From positions 51,001 to 115,000 of the forward strand of contig JBAKBP010003205.1 of assembly GCA_037953745.1 (NCBI GenBank): DNA of 64,000 nucleotides. Reading direction: 5' to 3'. The notes under the pieces are model-generated. The model did no database searches. It had not been told where the DNA came from and saw only the letters and a program-made list of their open reading frames with translations. Both the position numbers and the translations under genes were made by a program. Positions 1 to 10,801 of this stretch are shown here, piece after piece; the first letter of the stretch is position 1, and each line of letters starts with the position of its first letter. The DNA is from Lithodes maja. Taxonomy: Eukaryota; Arthropoda; Malacostraca; Decapoda; Lithodidae.

Positions 1-237
1 ATAAACTATATAAGATTTAATAAAGGAATAAATGCTTACATTAACTTTAGTGTGAGTCAGTACTCAACACTAAACTCTTCAATGCTCTATGAAAACACTG
101 GAAGTCTAGTCCTACAGCAATCAGATAAGGAATCTTCTGAAAAGGTCTGATGCTCTAAGTTGCTCGTTAATACAGAACAGAAATAATGCAGGGGCAGGAC
201 ACCAAAGCGTGTATCTTAAATACACCAATAAGTAGGA
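1..237. other. no gene recognised
   Basis: AT-rich flank left of the Tigger-like element. I see no conserved coding frame, RNA gene or repeat structure in it. Confidence 0.5.
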
Positions 238-540
238 TACAGTCAGGCCCCCAATACGCGAGAATATGGGTGACAGGAGGCATCGCGTATTGGGAGTTCG
301 CGTATTGTGGAACTAACTTTAAATAGGAATAATTAGATATGGGTGACATCTCTCAATTTTCGACATTTTTGGCCTTATTTTCGACATTTTTCGCTCTACA
401 GTACAGTCTATATCTTATATATAAGAACAACGATGAATACAAATATGAAACCTTACCTTAAAATTAGTAGTAGATAGGTTAGGTAGCCTTGAAGAGTTGG
501 GGCTCCGAGGCAAATCCCTTCCGAGGCGGGGCGAGTTCAG

Positions 541-2430
541 CTACACTGCCCCGGCCCCGTTCCCATCCCCGGGATCATCCTCGCTCTCCGATGACTCTTC
601 CCGGGCCTCCCTCACTCTCTGAAGTGCCAAGCGTCTCCTTTCTATCTCTGCCTCTCTCATGAACCCGTCAAACTCATCGTCAGGCACGTTGGTATCATTG
701 GAGGTTGAAGGCTGGGGTTCGGCATCCCATTGTTCTTGTTGCTGTTGTTGTTGGGGGCGTAAGAATCTGGTCATCAACGTCTGGGTTCGCTGGTTAACTT
801 CCTCGTTGTAGCGATCAGCGTAGAACCTAAATGTCCTGTCTACGTTGAGGATGACTTCTTGTGTCCTGAGTGGGCAGTTCTCCTCGGCCATAAAGCTGTG
901 TTTAAGGCAGTCCACGGCAGCCAAGATCCGACTGAGATGCCCGACTGACAGTTCAGGCAAAGCAGGTTCAGGTTGTGGCTGCTGGTTTCTCATCTCATGG
1001 GCTGCGTCTTCTAAATTTATTTGTTCCACTGTGTCATCTGCAGACTGTTGATTGCCAGCTTCCTGCACCTCACGAATATCTTCCAGAGAAACCTCGTTGA
1101 AACCTGCCACAGCGCGTGCTGCTGTGTCCAAGCTGCCTCAGCTTGGGGGACCGTCTGTATCTTTGGGTCATCGTCCTTGGCAACGCAGAGGTGAGGCGTC
1201 AGCTCACGCCAGGCATGATTAATTGTTGCTTCATTGATGTCAGCCCATGAAAGAAGTAGGAAGTCAATGGCATGCTTAATAGTGAAAGCCTTCCAAAAAC
1301 GTGTTACACTCATTTGATCTTGTTCTAGTGGTTCTGGTTGTGCTGGTTCTGGTTGTGCTGGTTCATGTTGTGGTTGGTCTGGTTCTGGTCATCCTGGTTC
1401 TGGTTGGTCTGGTTCTGGTTGTGCTGGTTCATGTTGTGGTTGGTCTGGTTCTGGTCGTTCTGGTTCTGGTTGGTCTGGTTCTGGTTGTGCTGGTTCATGT
1501 TGTGGTTGGTCTGGTTCTGGTTCTGGTTGGTCTGGTTGTGCTGGTTCATGTTGTGGTTGGTCTGGTTCTGGTCGTCCTGGTTCTGGTTGGTCTGTGTTCT
1601 GGTCGTCGTGGTTCTGGTTGTGCTGGTTCATGTTGTGGTTGTTCTGGTTCGGGTCGTCCTGGTTCTGGTTGGTCTGGTTCTTCCTCAGATGTTAATTCCA
1701 ACTCCATGGCATCAAGTTCATCAGTTGTCTCTGTCTTTTGACGCAGACAGTTGTAGAGGCGGGTTTGATAGAAGAATTTGACATTCAAAATTACTTCTTG
1801 GTCCAATGGTTGGATGATGGAGGTGGTCTTGGGTGGCATAAAAACTATTTGCACATTCGGATCCAGGAATTTGAGATATTCTGGGTGACAGGGAGCGTTG
1901 TACACCTGGTCCCGTGTATAGTTTCCTTCATCGAGTATTGTTTTCAAAATTGCTGGAAATTCATTGGCTGCAGCCAGATCTGTGGATCCTCTCTCACCTG
2001 AAACTTTCCTATTTTTCAGTTCTTTACGTTTAAGGAAACGGTTTAGCCAGCCTTTCGAGGCTTTGAAGTTTATATTTCCACCTGTTTTTGTCTTCTTGAC
2101 AGCAGTGGCATAAAGCAATTTTGCTTGCGCCCTTATATACCGCCCATCAATAGGGACTTGCTCCCTATATTTTCTTGTTACAAAGGCAGTCAGATAGCGT
2201 TCCATGACAACCATGGCTGGGTTGTTGCTCCGGGACCTATCGTCAAACATGGACGCACCGTAGGACTTCACGATTTTCTCCATCTTCTCCCTCCCTGACC
2301 AAATCGTACGAACAGTTGACTCTGACAAGCCCATAGCACGGCCTATGGCACAGTTTCCTTCTCCTTTTTTCTTGCGATCCAACACTTCCACCTTCATTTT
2401 GTGTGTAATCTTCTTATATTTGCGTGGCAT
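541..2430 (-). pseudogene. Tigger/jerky-like transposase, disrupted
   Basis: The first frame starts at 2430 with MPRKYKKITHK. It carries an N-terminal psq-type helix-turn-helix (residues about 5-50, with AIGRAMGLSESTVRTIW) and a CENP-B-type second DNA-binding domain (about 60-150). The DDE domain follows but has an internal deletion: a segment ending near residue 177 that should lead into the first catalytic Asp joins directly to APCHPEYL, which normally follows the second Asp; the QPLDQ block of the third Asp is present. A proline/glutamine tandem repeat (1320-1690) follows and shifts the frame. The C-terminal part continues in two more frames: 1313-1017 (MSVTRFWKAFTIKHAID, a typical post-DDE block) and 1131-541 (acidic tail with a Gln run). 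An inactive relic; the family call is solid. Confidence 0.85.
1320..1690 (-). repeat. in-gene tandem repeat coding for (D/E)QPEP-type residues
   Basis: A GGTTCTGGT-rich tandem repeat with a main period of 66 bp: the landmark GTTCATGTTGTGG recurs at about 1361, 1427 and 1493. It then recurs irregularly at about 1544 and 1626. On the minus strand it reads as Gln-Pro-Glu-Pro/Arg-Pro units within the transposase frame. The last spacing (82 bp) is not a multiple of three, so the frame shifts inside the array. Long open frames on the other strands here are by-products of the repeat. Confidence 0.85.
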
Positions 2431-2776
2431 GGCGAAAAACGTTACCGAATGGCAGGCACTACAAACGTTTGGTCACTCCGCACGGCTATGAGTGGGACTG
2501 TGGGAGGGAGGGAGGGAGGGTAAGCGGGAGGGAAGGCAGGCATATGCCCAGACCACGAGGCCTGCGCAGACGGATACTGCGTCGCATGGGCCTCGCGAAA
2601 CGTAGACCGTGCTCGCGTATCAAGGGGGAATAGCGGATTTGGCCCCTTCTTAGCTCTCGATTTGTGTATTGTGGTACCACCTCGCGTAATTAATGTTTTT
2701 GGTTATTTTCGAGGGGTAACTCGTGTATTAGGGTTTTCGCGAATTGTGGAATCGCGTATTGGGCGACCTGACTGTA

Positions 2777-3650
2777 CATATATATATAACAAGGGAGTGC
2801 AACAACTCTGTGACAGCACTAATAATAACCACTCAGAAACAGTACTTCCTTAGCCAACGTAACAGCCAAACTAGGTTGTGCACTGTGCATCAACCAAGGC
2901 TAAAATAAGGCGTGAATAATTCCTAAAGCATACACAATGAAAGTTAATAATCACAATGCTGTCTTCCTCACTAATAAAGTCTAGCAGTGGCATAAAAGGT
3001 ACTAGGAAACTAGGCAGAGCGCAAGCATGCTCGTAGCCTACTGTCTCCCCTTGAACAGATTTTCCTTATGTTACGTTAAGTGACTTGGAGGCTTTCTTGG
3101 AAAGTCCAGATCTCTAGTATCTGGTCTTGCCCTGGCGCTCCACAAAGATCAACAAAATGAGGCAGCAAGCATACAGATAAGTATAGGCAAAAGCCCTTCA
3201 CCTGTATACTGCTACACTCGCAAAGGAAAATATGCACAAGGGTTACAGGCTAGCTAGCTTCGTCGATGTTGTACAGGCATTGACTTGCCACATACATAAC
3301 TCAGACAACGACCAAAGATACCTTCCACTGTCTAGCATTAAATAATGGGAAAGAACAGCTCAATAATTAGAAGCACCCCAACACTAGGCTACCATATGAC
3401 AATGACTCTAATAATCCCTAAAACTAGTGCAAACATAAATGTGAGAGCTGGTGCTGGTAATACGACTGGCCGACTTTGGAAGTCGTATGCAGAACCAGAA
3501 GGGATAAGTAATTGAATAAAGAGAGAAGTATGAAAACGAAGAAGTTCAGAGAGAGAGAAAGTAGTACAGGGGGTTATATGGGGGTACAGATTGCAAAGGA
3601 CATGTAGGACCAAGCACGCTGCCCCAAGCTCTGAAGGAGACACGAGGGCA
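2777..3650. other. no gene recognised
   Basis: Unique-looking sequence with a short TA run after the Tigger end. No convincing coding frame, RNA gene or terminal repeat was found. Confidence 0.4.
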
Positions 3651-3679
3651 GGAGCCCGCACCACCGTCCCAGGACAGCG

Positions 3680-3875
3680 GCCGCCAATCACAGACGACTA
3701 CGTCATGAAGAGCAAGCGACAGGCCGGCCGGCCAATCACGGGCGTGGGAGACTCCTCCGAGCACGGGAGGCATACGTACATACACACGCACACACTACCA
3801 CCTCGCTGCTCGCTCTCTTTCTCCTTACAGCTTCACACGATGCATCTTATATTCTGGCAATGATATAAAATACTT
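3680..3875 (+). promoter_or_regulatory. possible promoter or LTR U3 upstream of family X copy A
   Basis: A GC-rich stretch holds CCAAT at 3684-3688 and 3732-3736, a CRE-like TACGTCA at 3699-3705, and a TATA-like TATAAAA at 3864-3870. The CCAAT plus CRE combination resembles the U3 of LTR A (38781-38930). If family X copy A is an LTR, this would be its promoter. I could not find the 5' LTR boundary, so this stays tentative. Confidence 0.3.
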
Positions 3876-4107
3876 CCAAGTGTCACAGACAAGAATAAAG
3901 ACCACCACTGATCTGTCTGTGACAACATGAACTCTATGAAAGAAAGAACATCGTTCTACGATTATTGTAGCCCATATCACTGCCCTGGCGAGCGCTAGCG
4001 AGTTACGAGTGCATTCTGGCAAGCTGGCCAGCGTAACACTGTATTCTGAACAAGTATTATTGAAAAATACAAATTGTTTACGGTTACTTAAATAACTCTT
4101 AAACCAG

Positions 4108-5252
4108 TTAAGGGGTGGGCCTCGTTAACGTGGAGATCCTACTTAGGCGGTTACTATTTAGTCTAGTGAAGAATGTATACGGCCTGCCGATTTTTCTTCT
4201 TAGATTACAAGCACCCGTTAGCTGAGTTCTGTCCCAGGTACTCTGTCTTCGTCTGGCATGCCAGAGAGACAAACCTATACTGAGACAGTAACCCACAAAC
4301 CCTATACTAGGGATCTCGTTAGACCCGGGCCTGCCTAGCTAATGTAGATATCCTACTTAGGCAGTTACTAGTTAGTCTAGTGAAGAATGTATACGGCCTG
4401 CCGATATTTCTTCTTAGACTACAAGTCCCCGTTAACTGAGTTCTGTCCCAGGTACTCTGTCTTCGTCTGGTATGCCAGAGAGACACACCTATACTGAGAC
4501 AGTAACCCACAAACCCTATACTAGGGATCTCGTTAGACCCGGGCCTGCCTAGCTAACGTAGATATCCTACTTAGGCGGTGACTAGCTAGTCTAGTGGGAA
4601 ATGTGTACGGCCTGCCGAAACTTTCTCCTTAGACTATAAGTTATCGACAGCTGTGGCCTGTCACAATAACTCTGTCTCTGTCGGGCCTGCCAGAGGGACA
4701 TACAGCTATTGTGATAGGAACAACTTTCCTTCCGAGTTGGGAAAGTAGGATACCGGCCTGCCGCCCCTGCTTGTCCATCCTGTTAAGGAAAGCCCACAAC
4801 AGCACCATCTCTAAAAGAAGTTGAGTTAGCGGCCTGCCATCCTCAATATTCTCTAGAGTGGGAAGATACCAGTGTCCTGATATAAGAACTCTGTTGGTGG
4901 CTGGCATGCCAGCGTTAACATAGTCCCAATTTATATTTTATTAATTTCACCACAACACCAAACACCCCCAATAAAATTAATTAAAGTATATATGATCCGC
5001 CGGGATTCGAACCTGGGTTATCAGACACAGATTTTTTATCAGGCTTCACTTTACCTAATAAAAAATAGAGATACTCCGGCCTGCTGCCCTCTCTGTGTTT
5101 TACGGAGTCCAAGTAAACACTTGTACAAAAGTGTCCTTGTCGAGGAACTTTGTCATCGTTCGGCCTGCCGACGTGACATAGGCTCCACCGCGAGGTTAAA
5201 TTTTCTATAGTGAAAAATAGAGAGACTACGGCTTGCCGCCCTCTCTATTGTT
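4108..5252 (+). repeat. regular array of ~72-bp hairpins capped by GGC(C/A)TGCC
   Basis: The octamer GGCCTGCC or a near variant (GGCATGCC, GGTATGCC, GGCTTGCC) recurs at about 4181, 4255, 4328, 4395, 4469, 4542, 4609, 4684, 4755, 4831 and 4902, a spacing of 67-76 bp. It continues past an inserted SINE fragment at about 5068, 5162 and 5230. Each octamer sits at the tip of an imperfect inverted repeat. Examples: TCACAATA/TATTGTGA around 4684; CGTTAG/CTAACG around 4542; AATAGAGAG (5216-5224)/CTCTCTATT (5241-5249) with inner CGGC/GCCG. Three successive hairpins form a higher-order 214-bp period (4292 to 4506). The short minus-strand frames here are by-products. Confidence 0.8.
4935..5039 (-). mobile_element. 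short tRNA-derived SINE fragment inserted in family X copy A
   Basis: About 105 bp present in copy A and absent from copy B, where the site at about 46958 reads CCAATTATCAGGC. On the minus strand it contains GGTTCGAATCCC, a match to an RNA polymerase III B box/T-arm, then GGCGGATCA. TTAT flanks both sides (4931-4934 and 5036-5039), a plausible 4-bp target duplication. Only the 3' half of a tRNA-like region is present, so it is not a functional tRNA gene. Confidence 0.6.
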
Positions 5253-7294
5253 TACTATTTAAAGTGGACACTGCCACTCGGCAGAGGTAGTCTCAAGCTT
5301 CTGAGACCGCTGTGTTAGAGACAGGGCTTGGCGAGATACCCTCACAGGCTCTCTGCAGAGACAAGTCCTTGGTTCACTGAGTCTGTGGCATCCCATAATT
5401 ATGACTCTGTAACTTAAAGGTTTAAACACCGCCCCGGGTCCCACGAACCTCTCATAAAGATCAGGGCAGACAGTAATATCACTACAACTGAAATTACTGC
5501 GTTCGTCCGATATCGACCACATAAGACTCGATATTTAAGATCCTAGTCCGAGAGTACCTTAACAGGACTTCATCAACGGTTGATATACTGATCAGAACAG
5601 TCGAGTAGTTTCTCCTTCCTCTGAAATACTCGCGTTAGTTCGGTATGGTGCCCAACATTAATTCGCCAGACGGTTACTATATGTTACGGAGCCATACTTT
5701 AGATCTCAAGCCCAATCAACCCATCTGTAACTACTTCACACAGCCGGCCCACCTAGACGGCCTATGGGGAAGCAACCAACGAGAACCAATCACCTCCAGA
5801 AGTGTTCACCAGAGACATCCAGCGAGAAGTTACCCCGCCGGGAGACCAAGAGAAGAAGATAGATGACAGCAAGTAGGAAAAGTGTCGAGTGAACAAAATA
5901 AACAGAGTTCCCCCAAAAGTTGCTTAAATACATATAAATCCGCACCAGTGTTAATAATCGGGTCCTAAAGCTATGAGTTGTACCCCCATACAGTACGAGT
6001 GATACGGATTAATGATCTGCCACCCATCAGTGAATCAATCTTGAATTAATACCATTTTTACCTATTTTCGAGACGTCAGCGACTCTGCCGAAACTTACCA
6101 AAGTGCTAGAAAAATATTTCAGAGTCTACCATTGACTTCCCATTTTCTATACGACCCAGCTGCATACCTATTGGAGTACTTGACCTTGAACTTTAAACAC
6201 CGTGACATTCCTGAAAGAAAGCGACAGTGGTCACTCCACTCATAGAAACACTTCTCCATCGTCCACCCCAGTGTATTAGAAACTCTCTCGAAGATTTAGT
6301 GAAGTTGGTCAACAATACGTGCTCCCTATCTAGCTCCGCGACTGTGCTAGGAGTCAGTGATAAAATTAAGTGCTATTCACTGGCAGTGATACGTGTCCTA
6401 TGTTCTCAGTTCCAGATTATTTCTCCAATATAGTGCAAGAGATATAAAGCTATATTCTTAACCCACTGAGCTCCAGCTAAATATAAATAAAAGTACATCG
6501 AGGGACCGGCCAATTTGGCCAAATTTGTTTTTTTTTCTAAAATGGAAGAGAAAGGTGAGAAATGAAAAAAAAAAAATACTCACCTCGGTCATTTGGGGGT
6601 CGTATGGCGGGGGGGCAGCCTCATACATCAGCTGAGGCGGGGCGGCCTTCAAACTTCCCGCCCGGCCAGCCACAGTTGAGTGCGGCAGCATGGCAAATGT
6701 ACGATGCAGCCAGTTTTCGAGTGACGGTTATTTACACCACCAGAGCATCATGTGAGCCTTCATAGTTCATATACTACTAACATGTATCACATAATATCAT
6801 TGTAAGTGAAGTTACAGTGTGAAAAGTGCTTAGATATAAGTCTTGTAAGTGCACACGAGTTGCAAGCCCAGTGAGCGTCGCCGTTGCCATGGATACTGAC
6901 GGCCATCATGGTCTCGGACAATAACAGAACGCACGAACTGACACACACCCAGCTGACTGACACGCGCCACCAACACTTTCCCTTTTCTTGCGTTTCTCTC
7001 TTTCTCCCCTGCTTTATTCAGTTTTCATGTCACTTCCTCTCTTTATTCAGTTTATTACTTTATCATATGTTTTATAGTTATAGAATATGAATTTCACACA
7101 TTGTTTTACGCACGTTTGACTTAGAAATAGTATATATTTACACTTATTGGTGTCCGTCACTGTTTTACGTATATTTGAGTGTCAATCTCACTTACATATT
7201 GTGTTCGGCACTTTGTATATATTTATATTTACACTAGGTTTATATACACACACACTTCATAGCGTCTTTTATCGCAGTCTTTGAGTACACTCGT

Positions 7295-9837
7295 TTAGAA
7301 ATAATCAAGGGTGTGATACTCCCTGAAGCAGTCCGGGAGACACAGTCCACATTCCCTGCACATCCACCTGCTATCTGATCTCTGAGGCTCCCTCTGTGTC
7401 GTATTGTGGCACACATGACACCTTCTTCGGGGTTTTTCCTTGTGTTCTGTGGGCGGCACATATTCAGGGAAGTGGCGTTGTGTCAGCCTGGCAATCCCTT
7501 CTGCTGCTGGCCGTCGATGGGCGGGGTGTTGCCAGTTGTGGGGGGCAGTCATGTATTCCCTCAACATCTCCCTGGACAACTCGATGCAGAAGTTCTCCAT
7601 CGTTTCCTCCTTGCCGGTGATTGTTGAGTAGAGGATATGGCTGTTATAGAGGGTGAGATCGAGGAGGTGGAAGAATAACTTCTTATACCACCTCATCGTC
7701 TTCCTCGCACACTCACATGACGAGATGACAGCATCTGATTTTTCCACCAGCCACATGTTGATGTTATAATCACAGATGACCAAAGGTTTCTTGATAGTTT
7801 CGCCTGTTACTCTGTCACGACGTCTGCTGTCTTGGAAGATGGGACGGTGGACTGTTGTGAGGTTCACATCCCGGTTATCCATCCAGGACAACATGAGGAC
7901 GTTGTTAGCCTGCTTGTGGATGATGGAGCCCTTTTCCCGCCTGGGTGGTAGTTCGGGCATGAAGATCCGATTCCTCCTGACGGTGCCACAGACTCCTGTA
8001 GTGCGGCTATGCAGGAACTTGGCAAGGGAGGGGCTGGTGTACCAGTTGTCCAGGTACAGTATGTGGCCCCTGTCCAAGTAGCCCCGGAGCATGGTGATGA
8101 CGATGGCCCCAGAAATTCCGTATGTCCTCGTTTCCACCAATTCTGTTTTCTTGCCCATATACAGAATTAGGTCCTGGATGTAACCGGTTTGACAGTCACA
8201 CATCACGAAGGACTTCAGGCCATATCGATGTCGTTTGCAGGGCATGTACTGCCGGATGCCAATATTCCCCCTCCACAGCAGCAAACTCTCATCAATAATG
8301 AGCTTCAGATGGGGTTTGAAGGCGGCAGGAAGCTTCAACTTCAGGTACTCGAAGATGGGTCTGATCCTCTCCATGGGGTCCTTCATAGCTCTGGGTTGAT
8401 TCTGATTTTTGGTGTGGGCTGCCAGGCTGTCAATAAAATGTAGGTTCCCCATTATGGCTGTGAACCTATTTCTGCTCATTATTTGGGCAAAAATAGGAGT
8501 TCGGACGAGAGGATCCCAGCACCAGTACTTTTTATGGAGGATTTCCTTGTGACCCCCATCAGCATGACAATGGCCAAGAATGTGTAAAACTCCGGGACAT
8601 CAAGGGAGGACCATGACAGCCTTACAGAGTATTTTGACTGCTCCTTCCCAGCCATAAAATAATAATTGTACCAGTTGGTCTGGTCAACAATTAGAGCCAC
8701 AAGATGGTAGTGAAGAACTGCCTGAAGATTTCAAGCCTCGTGGTCTGCCGCCCCTGGTTTGGGAGCGTAGGGCCGGCAATCCCAGCGCCCACAAAGTTGT
8801 AGTCGGTGGGCACAAAGTTGTCTCCATCAACCCAATCCCACACGTCGGGTTGAGCGGCACCTTCGTCGTCAGAGTCGTCAGGAGGGGAGTCACCATCAGG
8901 GCGGCGGGAGGACCCTGCCCTGCCCCTGCTCTCAACCTCGGCCTTGGTCGAGCCGACCCAGCCCTTGCCCTCGCACCGCCAGGTGAGGGGCGTATTAGGG
9001 TCACCTTAGAAGCCCTTCGGCCACGCTCACGCACAGGACCACGGGCACGCCCACGTACGTTGATAGGGCGTTGTGGCGATGCAGGCGGTGATAGTGTCTG
9101 AGTGTCGTGTCTGTGGGAGGTCCCAGGCTGAGGAGAAGGTACAGGTGAGTATGGTAGTGGTCCGGGAGGTGATGGTGGGGGCGAGTCAATCCGGGGTGAT
9201 GAGGGAAACAGGCGGCGGGAGGGCGTGGGTGGCTTGGTGGAGATGATTCTAGGGCAGGCATATCCTCATCTGTTGCTTCTGAAGAAGAAGTCAATGACTG
9301 CGGTGCTAATATGGCTGCACCCCTGCGCAAGCCATAGAAAGTGTGAGGGGTTGGTGCTTTTAGTGGAGAGGGAATGGGGGGTGGTGGGGAAGGCAAACAC
9401 AGGGGAACACCACCACGGCGAGGCACGTGTGGTGTCGGAGCTTGACCCACCTCCTCCTCCTCCTCATCATCATCCTCACCTCTTCTCTTCTCAGCCCTAC
9501 AATGAGAAAGTGGAATGTTGATGAAGGCCATGGGGTCTGGGTCATCTTCCTCATCCTCATTATCCTCTTCCCCACTTGCTGGGGACTCCACTATGTCACG
9601 GGGGGGAGCAGGGGAACGATAGCTACTCTCCTCCCTTTGTTGTAACCTGGCGTACCGTTCAGCGATGGGGAGATAGGGTTCCTCCTCATGCATTTCATCA
9701 TACTCGGCCACAGTGGGACTATATTCGTCCTCTGAATCGTCATTCGATGATCCAGTGTCACTATCAGGCTCGTCACTCTCGTCAAGTATGGCCATGGATA
9801 TTCCCCTGTGTGGGTAACGGCGTGGTAAATCCGACAT
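7295..9837 (-). pseudogene. piggyBac transposase (DDE_Tnp_1_7 type), frameshifted
   Basis: A likely start is the MSDLPRRYPH Met at 9837. The acidic N-terminal region runs in one frame to about 9050, then the frame changes; further shifts occur near 8705 and 8540 (the latter in an A run). The main piece (8479-7295, 394 residues) holds the catalytic core: IDES with Asp63, YLDNWYTS with Asp144, and LVEKSD at 244-249, where the usual third catalytic Asp is Glu246 while Asp249 is kept. A Cys/His-rich C-terminal finger starting CHVCHN near residue 354 is typical of the family. The shifts make it inactive unless some are assembly errors. Confidence 0.9.
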
Positions 9838-9935
9838 GGTGTTGCACTCGCGAGATGTATGGGTAAACTGACTTTCCTTTGTCACGCACGTCCCTTGTCC
9901 CAACAAACCGAGATTTGTGGGTTGCCATACATTGC

Positions 9936-10210
9936 CTACATCCTAAGGAATATTCCATACAAATATCAAGCCAATAGCTACCATAGGACAGGAGTAAATA
10001 AGGTCGAAATTCGTTGGGAGATCAGTGGGTACAGTGTCTTTCATCACCTCCCCCACATGACCACCTGCCCGGCAGCACTTGGGTGACAACTGAGTATGGC
10101 ATTGTAATGCGTACATCCTAAGGTATATCTCACTCAAATCTCAAGCCTCTAGCTCCCATGCGACAGGAGTAAATAAGGTCCAAATTCGCGGTGAAATAAG
10201 TGGGTAAAGT
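9936..10210. repeat. direct duplication in the piggyBac 5' untranslated region
   Basis: A block starting ACATCCTAAGG at 9938 recurs at 10113 (period about 175 bp) and includes a shared GACAGGAGTAAATAAGG and a run ending in GTGGGTA(C/A)AGTG. The copies are diverged. It lies between the transposase start and the right terminal repeat. Confidence 0.7.
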
Positions 10211-10441
10211 GGCGCCACTAATCCAGCCACCACCACCCGCGCGGCCTGGCTGGCCGGTTCCTGCGTACCGCCCCCGTTCGCCAACACACTACGGTAACTC
10301 CCCTACCAATCTCAACCATTTCCTACCATACGAGCCGAATAATAGCGGTTTTAGTGGCTGCCGACACGTTGTCGTCGCTGGGGTTTAGCGTTACATACAT
10401 TGGCGACGACAACGTGTCGTCGCTGGGGCTCAGTGGGTTAA

Positions 10442-10571
10442 ACCATATCTTGTGATATACTTTTCCTCTGTTTTCCCTTCATTTTATATGTATGTATTTG
10501 AACTTGGAAGTCCCAGTGGAGTAGAACTCACCATATCCAATTGTTAATCCTGCATAAAATCAGGGCGTAAC
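10442..10571 (+). repeat. family X copy A, right end
   Basis: About 130 bp continuing family X after the piggyBac insertion. It matches 48755-48883 with few differences and ends GGGCGTAACA in both copies; the flanks diverge immediately after, so this is a true element end. Confidence 0.85.
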
Positions 10572-10801
10572 ATTGGTGGCTAGTGGTGGTTCTCTATTCG
10601 GATGGAATAATTCAATATATTGAACATATTTGGAAAAGAAACAGAGATAAAGATACTATATAAATATGGCCGCTCCACGCTCTCACATTCCACGCTCCAC
10701 GCTCTCCCCAAATATGATGGGGAGACATGAAATTGAAGTATATATGGACATAGTAAAGCCAGTGCTAGACTTAGCTTATACAACGGACCGCGAGAAAATA
10801 G
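10572..10801. other. no gene recognised
   Basis: Unique sequence between the end of family X and the hAT element. Short CCACGCTC repeats are present; nothing else is recognised. Confidence 0.4.

Larger units (their letters stand above)
238..2776 (-). mobile_element. Tigger/pogo-like DNA transposon with TA target duplication
   Basis: The ends are inverted repeats. The left end at 240 reads CAGTCAGG then CCCCCAATACGCGA, and the reverse complement of the right end (finishing at 2774) reads CAGTCAGG then TCGCCCAATACGCGA. Both are flanked by TA (238-239 and 2775-2776), the target of the Tc1/mariner/pogo superfamily. Extra copies of the motif TCGCGTATTG lie just inside both ends (around 283-310 and 2745-2760), possibly transposase-binding subterminal repeats. 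The cargo on the minus strand is a CENP-B/jerky-type transposase that is broken, so this copy cannot move by itself. Boundaries are directly visible; the family name rests on the protein. Confidence 0.88.
4105..6461 (+). repeat. family X copy A, left part (hairpin array plus tail)
   Basis: A long dispersed repeat, present again at about 46100-48883 in the same orientation. The first part (4105-5252) is a hairpin array. The second part (about 5260-6457) is non-repetitive and nearly identical to copy B, ending with an ATAAAGC stretch equivalent to AATAAAGC in copy B. The repeat continues at 10442-10571 after a piggyBac insertion and ends in GGGCGTAACA, like the 3' ends of the Gmr1-like LTRs here (CGTAACA). 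A long LTR or a non-coding mobile element are both possible; no coding capacity is evident. Confidence 0.7.
6462..10437 (-). mobile_element. piggyBac-superfamily transposon, full length but decayed
   Basis: The element begins CCCACTGAGCTCCAGC at 6462 and ends GCTGGGGCTCAGTGGG at 10437: terminal inverted repeats of 16 bp with one mismatch. It is flanked by TTAA (6458-6461 and 10438-10441), the invariable piggyBac target. Family X copy B carries the matching unoccupied site (ATTCTTAAACCAT at about 48746-48758), so both boundaries are certain. Just inside the right end, GTCGTCGCTGGGG occurs twice and CGACGACAACGTGTCGTCG forms a palindrome. The minus-strand transposase is frameshifted. Confidence 0.95.

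Noticed and set aside
541..1131. Independent host gene with a Gln-rich stretch
   Set aside because: It is the C-terminal part of the Tigger transposase, inside the terminal inverted repeats.
1301..1781. Long plus-strand frames of Val/Leu or Trp/Phe repeats
   Set aside because: They are read-throughs of the GGTTCTGGT tandem repeat on the strand opposite the transposase; not genes.
3389..3863. Overlapping frames on both strands near the GC-rich patch
   Set aside because: No domain, no conservation evidence, and they overlap each other in opposite directions.
4108..4510. Minus-strand frames starting MGYCLSIG that recur at 46132-46537
   Set aside because: They recur only because the DNA is a tandem repeat; length and codon pattern give no sign of selection.
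4108..5252. CRISPR-like look of regularly spaced short palindromes
   Set aside because: The context is eukaryotic, the tips are only 8 bp, the intervening parts are hairpin arms shared between units and not unique spacers, and no cas genes exist.
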